Positions 9,898 to 17,606 are shown, counted from the first letter of the stretch. The stretch is DNA of 20,455 nt from an uncultured Adlercreutzia sp. (GCF_958431955.1 NZ_CAUASN010000043.1:1-20455); one strand, 5' to 3'. The notes: generated by a model not told the origin, from the sequence alone. Numbers and translations: made by a program.

Positions 9898-11015
9898 TGC
9901 CGATGGGTGTTGCGAGAACGCTGCTCGCCTTGATGCTGACGGTTCTGACGGCGGCGAGCCTGGCCGGCTGCGCTGAGGATCGGGATGATCGGGATAACGA
10001 GATCTCGATTTCCGGGGCCTTGGAAGAAGCAGTTGACGAGAACGCTGCCGATGCGGGTATCGATGGCCCTTCGGAAGCCGAGAGCCCTTCTGTTTCGGAT
10101 GATGACGGAAAACCGTCCCAGAAAGAAGATGGTGCCGCTATGGCGGTAACTGAGAACACGCCTCTGATGGATGTGGCGGGCAACTCTGCCTTCGGCGGTT
10201 GGGGCAACGCCCTTCTGCCCTGGCACGGGGTTCGTGAGCAGGGTGCTACCATTGGCGGCGAAGACGCCCTTTTGCCCTATCACTCCAATGTCCGGCCCTC
10301 GCAGGCCGTAGCAGCGCTCAACCGTCTGATTGACGATGCGAACGCGGGCGAAGTCGTTGCCTATCCGGTCTACGACGAGGCGGCCATTGCGGCCGATCCC
10401 GCTAAGGCCGACGCCGTGCTGTTCTACTTCCGTGGCCGGCCAGGCGCGCCCTTCGCCGTGGTGAACCCAGGTGGTGGCTTTTCCTATGTGGGTTCGCTCC
10501 ATGAGAGCCTGCCCCATGCGCAGTGGCTGTCCGAGCGGGGCATCAACGCATTTTCGCTCTCCTATCGGGAGGGCTCGGGTCAGTGGGCTGTAGAGGATCT
10601 GGCCCAGGCTCTCACTTTCATCTTCGACCACGCCGACGAGCTGGGCCTTTCCACGGAGGGCTATTCGCTGTGGGGCTCTTCGGCCGGGGCGCGCATGGCG
10701 GCGGCCATAGGATCCTACGGTACGGCGGCCTTCGGCGGGGCCGATCTGCCGCGGCCTGCGGCGGTGGTCATGGCCTATACCGGCCAGAGCGAGTACACGG
10801 CTCACGATCCTGCCACCTACGCGGTGGTGGGCGATCGCGATGGCATCGCCAACGCTTCGGTCATGGAGCGGCGTATCCGCAACCTGCAGAGTGCGGGCGT
10901 GGCGGCCGATATCGTGGTGTATCCCGGAATGCCCCATGGCTTCGGCACCGGGGAGGGCACTGCCGCCGAGGGCTGGATGCAGGGCGCGCTGGATTTCTGG
11001 CTCGCGCACCGCTAA
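9897..11015 (+). CDS. Lipoprotein alpha/beta hydrolase (esterase/lipase-like)
   Basis: The 372-residue protein has a short signal sequence with lipobox L22-A-G-C25, so it should be a lipid-anchored protein outside the membrane. An acidic, disordered linker (about 26-85) precedes the hydrolase domain. That domain shows an oxyanion-hole segment NPGGGFSY, the nucleophile motif GSSAG with Ser262, an acid region VVGDRDG (Asp313 or Asp315), and GMPHGFG with His347: a complete triad of the esterase/acetyl-hydrolase (BD-FAE-like) type. Ester or acetyl hydrolysis is likely; the substrate is unknown. GTG 9897 is preferred because GGGGGAG ends about 8 bases upstream; ATG 9903 is the alternative. The gene overlaps the flavodoxin stop. 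It converges with the HipA-like gene across 30 bases with no clear terminator. Confidence 0.85.
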   Translation: MPMGVARTLLALMLTVLTAASLAGCAEDRDDRDNEISISGALEEAVDENAADAGIDGPSEAESPSVSDDDGKPSQKEDGAAMAVTENTPLMDVAGNSAFGGWGNALLPWHGVREQGATIGGEDALLPYHSNVRPSQAVAALNRLIDDANAGEVVAYPVYDEAAIAADPAKADAVLFYFRGRPGAPFAVVNPGGGFSYVGSLHESLPHAQWLSERGINAFSLSYREGSGQWAVEDLAQALTFIFDHADELGLSTEGYSLWGSSAGARMAAAIGSYGTAAFGGADLPRPAAVVMAYTGQSEYTAHDPATYAVVGDRDGIANASVMERRIRNLQSAGVAADIVVYPGMPHGFGTGEGTAAEGWMQGALDFWLAHR

Positions 11016-11045
11016 CAACTGGGTTGGGGTAGAGCGCGCCTGCGC

Positions 11046-12131
11046 CTATGCCAGGATGTCGGCGATCATGCGGTCCTTGCAGCGCTGCACGGCGTCGAGC
11101 TTCCAGGCGGGGTAGTCAAAGCCCGGGTCGGTGTACTCGAAGTCCTTCAGAGTCACCAGCTTGGCACGGATGTCGGAGGTGATAAGCTCACGCGCGATGG
11201 TCGTGAACGAGGCGCCGATCTTCGGCCCGATCATGCTCAGGTAGGTGTCGAAGTCGTCGTGCTCCATCATCATGGGCAGGCATGCCATGTTCTGATCGAA
11301 TAGCGGCGCCATGCGCAGCACCTCGCCGGTGGCGTTGTCTACGAGAAAGCCGTAGTTGCCCGCATGGCGATCCACATTGGCCATGAGAGCATCCATGACC
11401 ACCATTTCGCGGAAAGACTCTTCGGCTCCGTGGGCATTGCAGAAAGCGAGCATGTCTTCGACATCGAAGGGGCCTTCGAAGAAGCGATGGGCGGAGACGA
11501 AGCCGACCTCCTCTGAAGTAAACAGAGGGCATTTGCTCGCCAGCTTGCCGTGGTAGTTTTCGATGGTGTAAGGCACATGGTCGATGCCAGCCGCATCCAG
11601 CAAGTCGGATGCGAGCGCCTCCGAATAGGGCTCGAAGCCGGCGTTGGCGTAGCCGGTCGAGCCGCGCTTGAGCAGCGAGATGTCATTGCCCTCGCGTACC
11701 CAGCACTTTGCAAACGAACCAGAGGTGGCGAATTCGGGGGAGGTGGGAGAGTTCTGCCGCCCATACATGCCGGTGCCATCGAAGGCGATGCGAGCGATCA
11801 CGTCGTCAAAGGGATTACGGTAGAGCGACACGTCGTTCCAGGAGATGTCCTCTTCGGCACGTTTCATCCAAAACGTGTCGGTCAGCGCGAGGCAGCGCGC
11901 CATGGCGATGAAGTCGTGGCGCGTGGTAAGGCCCAGCTCGCGCATGAGCTTCTCGATGGACGTGCGGTGCTTGGCGATTTGACGCCCGTCGATCCAGTCG
12001 TTGATATTGACGAATCCATAGGGCAGATACCTGCCGAAGCGTTCAACCTCATTGTACCGATAGTCGTCGAGGCGGCGCTCCTCCTCGTAAGTGGCTACCA
12101 CCACGTCTTTGTTCATCAGCTGGTACAGCAC
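11046..12131 (-). CDS. HipA-like protein kinase-fold protein (orphan)
   Basis: The 361-residue protein is related to HipA C-terminal/CtkA-type kinases. The catalytic segment LMANVDRHAGNYGFLVDN holds Asp254 and Asn259. The metal-binding segment PLFDQNMAC has Asp279 in the place of the kinase DFG Asp. Upstream GSTGYANAGFEPYSEALAS fits the nucleotide-binding lobe. It lacks the usual HipA N-terminal subdomain and, unlike classical hipBA, no XRE antitoxin gene lies beside it. HipA phosphorylates glutamyl-tRNA synthetase; the target here is unknown. Start: GTG at 12129-12131 has a perfect AAAGGAGG (12138-12145 complement) six bases upstream. The frame stays open further upstream, but that part runs through the promoter and is not coding. 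A TATAAT with a symmetric flank lies about 30 bases ahead of the start. Confidence 0.82.
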   Translation of the reverse strand: MLYQLMNKDVVVATYEEERRLDDYRYNEVERFGRYLPYGFVNINDWIDGRQIAKHRTSIEKLMRELGLTTRHDFIAMARCLALTDTFWMKRAEEDISWNDVSLYRNPFDDVIARIAFDGTGMYGRQNSPTSPEFATSGSFAKCWVREGNDISLLKRGSTGYANAGFEPYSEALASDLLDAAGIDHVPYTIENYHGKLASKCPLFTSEEVGFVSAHRFFEGPFDVEDMLAFCNAHGAEESFREMVVMDALMANVDRHAGNYGFLVDNATGEVLRMAPLFDQNMACLPMMMEHDDFDTYLSMIGPKIGASFTTIARELITSDIRAKLVTLKDFEYTDPGFDYPAWKLDAVQRCKDRMIADILA

Positions 12132-12151
12132 AGCGCACCTCCTTTCACGGC

Positions 12152-12172
12152 GTTGCCCCATTATACGGCAAC
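12152..12172 (-). promoter_or_regulatory. Promoter and dyad of the HipA-like gene
   Basis: Read on the minus strand, TATAAT (12165-12160) is a consensus -10 box, 28 bases before the GTG start. It lies inside a perfect dyad, GTTGCC (12152-12157) and GGCAAC (12167-12172), with a 9-base spacer. A protein on this dyad would cover the -10. No good -35 is seen at the expected distance. Confidence 0.6.
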
Positions 12173-12178
12173 CGCGAG

Positions 12179-12200
12179 GACGGTTTCGGGGATGACCGTC
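12179..12200. promoter_or_regulatory. Second dyad in the divergent promoter region
   Basis: GACGGT (12179-12184) and ACCGTC (12195-12200) are perfect inverted repeats with a 10-base spacer. They cover the -35 position expected for the HipA-like promoter. An operator role is inferred from position only. Confidence 0.35.
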
Positions 12201-12236
12201 GGGCGATGGGGGTCGAAGGGGCGGTCGGTGTGGCCG

Positions 12237-12242
12237 TATAAT
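12237..12242 (+). promoter_or_regulatory. Probable -10 element of the metF-metH operon
   Basis: TATAAT occurs 38 bases before metF. The ten bases GCCGTATAAT are identical to those at the divergent HipA-like promoter on the other strand. There is no clear -35. The 110 bases before metF are too short for a cobalamin or SAM riboswitch. Confidence 0.5.
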
Positions 12243-12279
12243 AGGAGCCACCTGTAAGGAGATGAAGGAGTAAAGCCCC

Positions 12280-13146
12280 ATGGAGCCCGTTGCCTCGCTG
12301 TTCGCCCCGCGTTCGATTCCCTTCTCGGTGGAGATGTTCCCGCCGAAGGGCTCGCTGACCTTGGATGCGGCGCGCAAGGTGGTGGGCGGCATGGCGCTCG
12401 CGCGGCCCGATTTCATCTCGGTCACGTGCTCGGCCGGCGGCTCGGGCAACGGGGGTCAGACCATTGAAGTGGCCTCGCTCATCCAGAACGAGGCGCACAT
12501 TCCCGCTGTGGCCCACCTGACCTGTGTGAACTCCACGCGCGAGACCATTGAGACCGCCATCTCTGACTTGAAGGCCGCGGGCATTACCACGGTGCTCGCG
12601 CTGCGGGGCGACTTGGTGGGCGATGCCCAGCCGGGCGATTTCCGCCACGGGGCCGACCTCATCCCGCTTCTGAAGGATGCCGGCTTCTGCGTAGGTGCGG
12701 CGGCCTATCCCGAAGGGCACATCGACTGCCTCGATTTGGATGAGGACCTGCGCCACTTGAAGGAGAAGCAAGACGCCGGGGCCGATTTCTTCGTCACCCA
12801 GCTGTTCTTCGACAACGCCGATTTCTACCGTTTCCGCGAGCGCGCCCTGGCGGCGGGCGTCACGCGGCCCATCACCTGCGGCGTCATGCCGTTTCTAGGG
12901 AAGTCGCAGATCCAGCGCATGGTGTTCCTGTGCGGCAGCTCGCTGCCGTCGCCCATCGTGAAGCTGCTGGCGAAGCACGAGGACGATCCGGCCGCCCTGC
13001 GCGAGGCCGGTGTGGAATACGCCTGCCACCAGCTGGTGGACTTGGCCCGCAACCAGGTGGACGGCGTGCACGTGTACTCGATGAACCATCCCGATATCGC
13101 CCAGGCCGCCGCCACGGCCCTGGCCGACGCGGGCTTCCGCGCCTAG
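12280..13146 (+). CDS. metF: 5,10-methylenetetrahydrofolate reductase
   Basis: The 288-residue protein is a full-length FAD-dependent TIM barrel, close to the roughly 296 residues of E. coli MetF. It reduces 5,10-methylene- to 5-methyl-tetrahydrofolate in the cytoplasm. FSVEMFPPKG carries the catalytic Glu18. VLALRGD (Asp111) is the folate/flavin-interacting loop. FVTQLFFDN and ITCGVMPF are conserved strand ends. AAGGAG lies nine bases before the ATG. It is first in an operon with the MetH reactivation protein (13 bases on) and metH, so its product is consumed by the next enzyme. Confidence 0.95.
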   Translation: MEPVASLFAPRSIPFSVEMFPPKGSLTLDAARKVVGGMALARPDFISVTCSAGGSGNGGQTIEVASLIQNEAHIPAVAHLTCVNSTRETIETAISDLKAAGITTVLALRGDLVGDAQPGDFRHGADLIPLLKDAGFCVGAAAYPEGHIDCLDLDEDLRHLKEKQDAGADFFVTQLFFDNADFYRFRERALAAGVTRPITCGVMPFLGKSQIQRMVFLCGSSLPSPIVKLLAKHEDDPAALREAGVEYACHQLVDLARNQVDGVHVYSMNHPDIAQAAATALADAGFRA

Positions 13147-13159
13147 GGCGGGGGCAGTC

Positions 13160-13897
13160 GTGGCGGAGGCGTGCGGTGCGGGACGTGAGGAGGCCGGGAG
13201 TGCGGCTGGGACTGCTGCAGCTGTCTCGCCGGCTGCGCCGGCTGCGTCGAGCGCGGCGCCGGCGCCCGCGACGGGCGAGGGGCGCCCCTGCGTACTTACG
13301 GCATCGGTGAAGCGCCGCGAGGCGTGGGCCTTCCTCGGCCATCGCGGCCAGTCGGTGGACGACGAGCTTGCGTCGCGGCTGGAAGAGGCCGCCGTGCTCT
13401 GCGAGCGGGAGCTCGCGCCCCGGGGCGTCTTCCGGGTGTTCCCCGTGTGCGCGACCGAAGGCGGCATTGCCGTTACGGGCACGAACCTGGTGCTGCCCGG
13501 CGAATCCATCGCGCGGCATCTGCGGGGCTGCGCGCAGGCGGCCCTCATGGCCGTTACGCTGGGGCCGTCAAGCGAGATGGTGCTGCGCCGCGAGGCGGCC
13601 GTGAGCGCCACGGGCGGCATGCTTGCCGACGCCTGCGCCTCCTCGCTCGTGGAGCAGGCGGCCGGCGTGCTCAACGGGTTCGTGGACGAGGCGGCCGCCC
13701 GGCGCGGGTGCGCGCCCACCTGGCGCTTCAGCCCGGGCTATGGTGATCTGCCCCTCAGCGTGCAGGGGCCGTTTCTGGAGGCGCTCGACGCGGGCCGCGC
13801 CCTGGGCGTTACGCTCACGGCGGCGAACATGCTCGTGCCCTCCAAGAGCATCACGGCCATTGTCGGATTCCGCGACCCCGATCTGCGGGGCGAGTGA
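13160..13897 (+). CDS. Methionine synthase reactivation-domain protein (stand-alone)
   Basis: The 245-residue protein starts with about 45 Ala/Pro/Gly-rich residues of low complexity, then a domain resembling the AdoMet-binding activation module at the C-terminus of long MetH. The key signature is RFSPGYGDLPL (189-199), matching the R-x-x-P-G-Y motif that binds S-adenosylmethionine. TNLVLPGESIARHL and LVPSKSITAIVG also fit. In the family this module remethylates inactive cob(II)alamin using AdoMet and an electron donor. The metH 13 bases downstream lacks this domain, so it probably acts in trans. GTG 13160 has a G-rich ribosome site (13150-13154). The low-complexity N-terminus leaves open a later start. 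GC content and metF-like codon use argue for a native gene. Confidence 0.82.
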   Translation: MAEACGAGREEAGSAAGTAAAVSPAAPAASSAAPAPATGEGRPCVLTASVKRREAWAFLGHRGQSVDDELASRLEEAAVLCERELAPRGVFRVFPVCATEGGIAVTGTNLVLPGESIARHLRGCAQAALMAVTLGPSSEMVLRREAAVSATGGMLADACASSLVEQAAGVLNGFVDEAAARRGCAPTWRFSPGYGDLPLSVQGPFLEALDAGRALGVTLTAANMLVPSKSITAIVGFRDPDLRGE

Positions 13898-13910
13898 AAG
13901 GGAGAAAGCT

Positions 13911-16433
13911 ATGGGACTCATGCGCGAGGTGCGGGTGGAAAGCGACCTGCTGCGACGGGCGCTCGACCGCGAGGACTTCCTGCTCTTCGACGGCGGCATG
14001 GGCACGCTCGTGCAGCAGGCGGGGCTGGCGAAGGTGCACGAGAATCCCGATCTCTTGAACCTGACCCACCCCGACGATATCGCTGCCATCCAGCGCCAGT
14101 ACGTGGAAGCGGGCGCCCAGTGCATCACCACCAACACCTTCGGCTCGAACCGGCTGAAGTTGGCTGGCACGGGGGCGACGGTGGCCGAGGTGTACGCGGC
14201 GGCGGCCGAGGTGGCCCGCGCGGCCGGCGCGCCGCTCGTGGCCGGGGACATCGGCCCCACGGGCAGCTTGCTCGAGCCTTTGGGCAGCCTCGCCTTCGAC
14301 GAGGCCTACGACATCTTCGCCGAACAGGCCCGCGCAGCCGAGGCGGCCGGCTGCGACCTCATTGTGGTGGAGACCATGACCGATCTTCTGGAGGCGAAGG
14401 CGGCCGTGCTCGCCGCCGTGGAGCAGACCGCGCTGCCCGTGTTTTCCACCATGAGCTTCGGGGAAGACGGCCGCACCTTCCTCGGCACTACGCCGGCCAT
14501 CGCGGCGTCCACGCTGTCGGCGCTGGGAGCTGCGGCAGTGGGCCTCAACTGCTCGCTCGGCCCCGACGAGCTGGCGCCCCTGGCGGCCGAGGCCGCGCCC
14601 CATGCCCGCGGCCTGCTCATGGCCCAGCCCAATGCGGGGCTGCCGCGCGTGGTGGACGGGCGCACGGTGTTCGACGTGGGGCCCGAGGACTTCGCGCGTG
14701 CCATGGCGCCCATTCTGGACGCGGGCGCTACCGTGGTGGGCGGCTGCTGCGGCACCACGCCGGCGCACATCGCCGCTCTGGCGCGCCTGCTGGGCGACCG
14801 GCGTCCCGCCGCGCCCACCTACCGGGCCGCCTTTACGGTGACGAGCGCCCAGGAGATGACGAGCCTGCCTGCCGGCGCCGCCCAGGTGGCGGTCATCGGC
14901 GAGCGCATCAACCCCACGGGGAAGAAGAAGCTGCGCGCGGCCATTCAGGCGGGCGACTTCGACTACCTGGTGGGCGAGGCTGTGGCCCAGGTGCGGGCCG
15001 GGGTCGACATTCTGGATGTGAACGTGGGCGTGCCCGGCATCGACGAGCCGGCGGTGCTCGCCCGCGCGGTGCGCACGCTGCAGGCTACCTGTCCGGCTCC
15101 CTTGCAGCTGGATTCGGCCGACCCTGCGGCCATAAACGCGGCGGCGCGCGGCTATGCGGGGCGGCCCATGGTGAACTCCGTGAACGGGAAGGCGGCGAAC
15201 CTGGCGGCGGTGCTGCCCGTGGTGGCCCGCTACGGCTGCACGGTGGTGGGACTCACCCTGGACGAGGACGGCATCCCGCCCACGGCCGAGGGGCGCCTCG
15301 CCATCGCACGGCGCATCGTGGCGGCCGCCGAGGAGCATGGCATTCCGCGGGAGGATGTGGCCATCGACTGCCTGGTCATGGCCGCCGCCACCAACCAGGA
15401 CGAGGTGCGCGAGATCCTGCGGGCCGTCACGCTCTGCAAGCAGGAGCTCGGCGTGCGCACGGTGCTCGGCGTGTCCAACGTGAGCTTCGGCCTGCCCGCA
15501 CGCCCGCTTGTGAACTCCGTCTTTTTGGCCGCGGCCTTCGGGGCCGGGCTCGATATGCCCATTCTGAACCCGCTGTCGGCCCGCTACGCCGATACGGTGA
15601 ATGCCTTCCGCGTGCTGAACGGCCAGGACGCGGGGGCGGCGCGCTTCCTGGATGACTACGCGCACGCGGCCGACCCCTACGACGGGCCCGCGGCGGCTCC
15701 GGAGGGTGCCCCCACGCCCGGCCCGGCCGCCTCCGCCGCCGCTGCCGAGGAGTGCCCCGTGTCCGTGACCGATGCCTTTGCCGACGACGCCGAGGCCGTG
15801 CGGGCCATGGTGTCCTACGTGCTGCAGGGCCGCGACGCGCCCATGGCCGCCGCCACCGCCGATCTGCTTGAGCGCCACGACGGCATCGCCATCATCAACG
15901 ACGTGTTCGTGCCCGTGCTCGACGAGGTGGGGCGCCGCTACGACGCGGGAGCTTTCTTCCTGCCCCAGCTCATGGCCGCTGCCGAGGCGGTAAAGGCCGG
16001 CTTCGACGTCATCCGTGCCCAGACGGCCGACGCAGCCTCCGCTGGCGCACCCGCCGCGCCCGACGCCGAGCGCGCCATCATCGTGGCCACGGTGGAGGGC
16101 GACATCCACGACATCGGCAAGAACATCGTGAAGATGCTCCTGGAGAACTACGGCTTTCCCGTCATCGACCTCGGCCGCGATGTGGCGCCCGAGGCGGTGC
16201 TCGCCGCCGTGCAGGACACCGGCGCGCGTCTCGTGGGGCTCTCGGCGCTCATGACTACCACCGTCGGCGCCATGGAGCGCACCATCGCGCTCGTGCACGA
16301 GGAGTGCCCCGAGGCGCGGCTCATGGTGGGCGGCGCGGTGGTCACCGCCGAGTTCGCGGCATCCATCGGCGCCGACTTCTACGCGAAGGACGCCGCCGAA
16401 TCGGCCCGCATCGCCACGGCGTTCTTCGGCTGA
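13911..16433 (+). CDS. metH: Cobalamin-dependent methionine synthase, three-module short form
   Basis: The 840-residue enzyme transfers methyl from methyl-tetrahydrofolate via cobalamin to homocysteine. Module 1 (about 1-300) is the homocysteine methyltransferase barrel with zinc ligands Cys214 (GLNCS) and Cys279-Cys280 (GGCCGT). Module 2 (about 320-590) is the pterin-binding barrel, with GERINPTGKKKL near its start and LDVNVGVPG and VNSVNGK inside. A Pro/Ala-rich linker follows. Module 3 (about 620-840) is the cobalamin cap and Rossmann domain with DIHDIGKN, where His733 is the cobalt ligand. E. coli MetH has about 1227 residues because it carries a fourth activation module, absent here and encoded just upstream. 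The start ATG 13911 follows AAGGGAG; the frame is open further upstream but that part overlaps the preceding gene. Confidence 0.95.
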   Translation: MGLMREVRVESDLLRRALDREDFLLFDGGMGTLVQQAGLAKVHENPDLLNLTHPDDIAAIQRQYVEAGAQCITTNTFGSNRLKLAGTGATVAEVYAAAAEVARAAGAPLVAGDIGPTGSLLEPLGSLAFDEAYDIFAEQARAAEAAGCDLIVVETMTDLLEAKAAVLAAVEQTALPVFSTMSFGEDGRTFLGTTPAIAASTLSALGAAAVGLNCSLGPDELAPLAAEAAPHARGLLMAQPNAGLPRVVDGRTVFDVGPEDFARAMAPILDAGATVVGGCCGTTPAHIAALARLLGDRRPAAPTYRAAFTVTSAQEMTSLPAGAAQVAVIGERINPTGKKKLRAAIQAGDFDYLVGEAVAQVRAGVDILDVNVGVPGIDEPAVLARAVRTLQATCPAPLQLDSADPAAINAAARGYAGRPMVNSVNGKAANLAAVLPVVARYGCTVVGLTLDEDGIPPTAEGRLAIARRIVAAAEEHGIPREDVAIDCLVMAAATNQDEVREILRAVTLCKQELGVRTVLGVSNVSFGLPARPLVNSVFLAAAFGAGLDMPILNPLSARYADTVNAFRVLNGQDAGAARFLDDYAHAADPYDGPAAAPEGAPTPGPAASAAAAEECPVSVTDAFADDAEAVRAMVSYVLQGRDAPMAAATADLLERHDGIAIINDVFVPVLDEVGRRYDAGAFFLPQLMAAAEAVKAGFDVIRAQTADAASAGAPAAPDAERAIIVATVEGDIHDIGKNIVKMLLENYGFPVIDLGRDVAPEAVLAAVQDTGARLVGLSALMTTTVGAMERTIALVHEECPEARLMVGGAVVTAEFAASIGADFYAKDAAESARIATAFFG

Positions 16434-16459
16434 GGGCCTGCGCCTTCGCGCCTTTGCAC

Positions 16460-16465
16460 TATACT
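16460..16465 (+). promoter_or_regulatory. Possible -10 element upstream of ispD
   Basis: TATACT lies in the 73-base gap between metH and ispD, 41 bases before the ispD start. No -35 match is visible. No convincing terminator separates metH from ispD, so read-through from the methionine operon is also possible. Confidence 0.4.
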
Positions 16466-16506
16466 AGGGAACGACACGTACGACACCGCGCCCCAAGGGG
16501 GATGTT

Positions 16507-17349
16507 ATGACCAAGATCGTCGATCCGATTTTCGAGGCGTCCGTTTTGCAGGAGCCCACGCTCATGGGCGACGACTTCGATTTCGACGCGCTCACCTGTC
16601 CGCTTTTGCAGCTGCAGGGCAAGGTGGACAAGAACCCGCAGACGGCGGCCATCATCCTGGCCGGCGGCACGGGCGAGCGCTTCGGCAAGGAGGGGGGCAA
16701 GCAGCTGGTGGAAATCGCCGGCAAGCCCATCCTCACCTGGTCGGCCGAGGCCTTCGACGCCGTGGGCGATGTGGGTCTCATCGTCATCGTGTGCCCCGAG
16801 GAGCGCATGCGGGAATATCTGTCGCGAGCCATTGACCCGTTCCCCTTCGTCACCCCGGTGGTGCTGGCGCCCTCGGGTTCCATCCGCCAGGAATCGGCCT
16901 TCTCGGGGCTGGAGATGGTGGGCGACGAGTACGAGTACGTGGTGCTGCACGATGGCGCCCGTCCGCTCGTGTCGCCTGAGCTGATCGAGCACACCATCAA
17001 CACGGTGAAGGGCAACTTCGATGCCGACGGTGCCGTGGTGGCGCATCCAGCGGTGGACACGCTGAAGGTGGTGGAAGACGGCGTCATCGTGGGCACCCCC
17101 GACCGCAGCGTGTTCTGGAACGCGCAAACGCCCCAGGTGTTCCGCGCGGGCATCTATCGCCGCGCCCATGCGAGCGCACTCTCCGACGGCTTCGTGGGCA
17201 CCGACGACTCGTCGCTCATCGAGCGCTTGGGCGGCCGCGTGCTCGTGGTGGAGGGCAAGCGCGACAACATCAAGCTCACGGTGCCCGAGGACTACGTCCT
17301 TCTAGCCAGCGCCGTGCGCACCATGCTCCTGAACTCCGAGCATCGGTAA
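16507..17349 (+). CDS. ispD: 2-C-methyl-D-erythritol 4-phosphate cytidylyltransferase
   Basis: The 280-residue enzyme couples CTP to methylerythritol phosphate in the MEP isoprenoid pathway. The nucleotide loop is AAIILAGGTGERFGKEGGKQ (47-66), with Arg58 and Lys65 in the catalytic positions; the usual Pro-Lys-Gln is Gly-Lys-Gln here. LHDGARPLVS, FWNAQTPQVF and DNIKLTVPEDY are further family signatures. It is longer than the usual 225-240 residues because of about 45 extra N-terminal residues, acidic and unlike known domains. ATG 16507 is well supported by AAGGGGG just upstream, so the extension looks real. ispF follows after an unusual 257-base gap. The related TarI cytidylyltransferases are less likely given the ispF neighbour. 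Confidence 0.93.
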   Translation: MTKIVDPIFEASVLQEPTLMGDDFDFDALTCPLLQLQGKVDKNPQTAAIILAGGTGERFGKEGGKQLVEIAGKPILTWSAEAFDAVGDVGLIVIVCPEERMREYLSRAIDPFPFVTPVVLAPSGSIRQESAFSGLEMVGDEYEYVVLHDGARPLVSPELIEHTINTVKGNFDADGAVVAHPAVDTLKVVEDGVIVGTPDRSVFWNAQTPQVFRAGIYRRAHASALSDGFVGTDDSSLIERLGGRVLVVEGKRDNIKLTVPEDYVLLASAVRTMLLNSEHR

Positions 17350-17389
17350 AGCACCGCTCGCTCTGCCGGAGCAGGCGGATCGGTCGGTG

Positions 17390-17447
17390 GGAAGGGCCCT
17401 CTCTGCAGCAAATCGGGAGTTATGAGCGTCTGCAGAGGGCTCCTTCC
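17390..17447. repeat. Local long hairpin after ispD
   Basis: An imperfect stem of about 17 bp (17390-17408 with 17430-17447) has a two-base CT bulge on the left and a single T on the right. It closes a 21-base loop (17409-17429). No T-run follows, so it is not a classical terminator. The loop and inner stem are part of the left arm of the larger inverted repeat, so the two folds compete. Confidence 0.65.
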
Positions 17448-17554
17448 GCTCCACCCAAAAACTGCAGGAATGCGACCTGGGGTTTTGTGAAAAGACGATG
17501 GCGGGAGGGACGCGAACGTTGCTGTTTGACGCTCATAACTCCCGATTTGCTGCA
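17404..17554. repeat. Perfect 27-bp inverted repeat between ispD and ispF
   Basis: Bases 17404-17430 and 17528-17554 are exact reverse complements over 27 bp, with a 97-base spacer. The shared core includes AAATCGGGAGTTATGAGCG. The match stops abruptly at both ends, the arms are less GC-rich than the neighbouring genes, and nothing in the spacer encodes a recognisable protein. The right arm lies 53 bases before the ispF start and overlaps a TTGACG that could serve as a -35. It may be a dispersed intergenic repeat, a pair of protein sites, or an RNA switch; the sequence alone does not decide. Confidence 0.9.
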
Positions 17555-17606
17555 AAATAGGCCCCTTTCAACGACCGAAAGGGGAAGAGGGATGGAAGGA
17601 GCCTCC

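Noticed and set aside
12166..12279. SAM or cobalamin riboswitch before metF
   Set aside because: The leader after the likely -10 is under 40 bases and shows no matching conserved core.
12132..12449. N-terminal extension of the HipA-like frame
   Set aside because: It would cover the divergent promoter and overlap metF on the other strand, while a perfect AAAGGAGG supports the GTG at 12131.
13623..13910. N-terminal extension of the metH frame
   Set aside because: It overlaps the reactivation gene in another frame and has Pro/Arg-rich shadow composition; ATG 13911 has a ribosome site and begins the family sequence.
13851..16298. 815-codon open frame antisense to metH
   Set aside because: Shadow of metH; Gly/His/Arg-rich with no recognisable motif.
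17292..17555. Minus-strand frame through the ispD-ispF repeat, sharing the peptide LITPDLLQ with the plus-strand frame
   Set aside because: The shared peptide is only the inverted repeat read in both directions; neither frame has a ribosome site or domain there.
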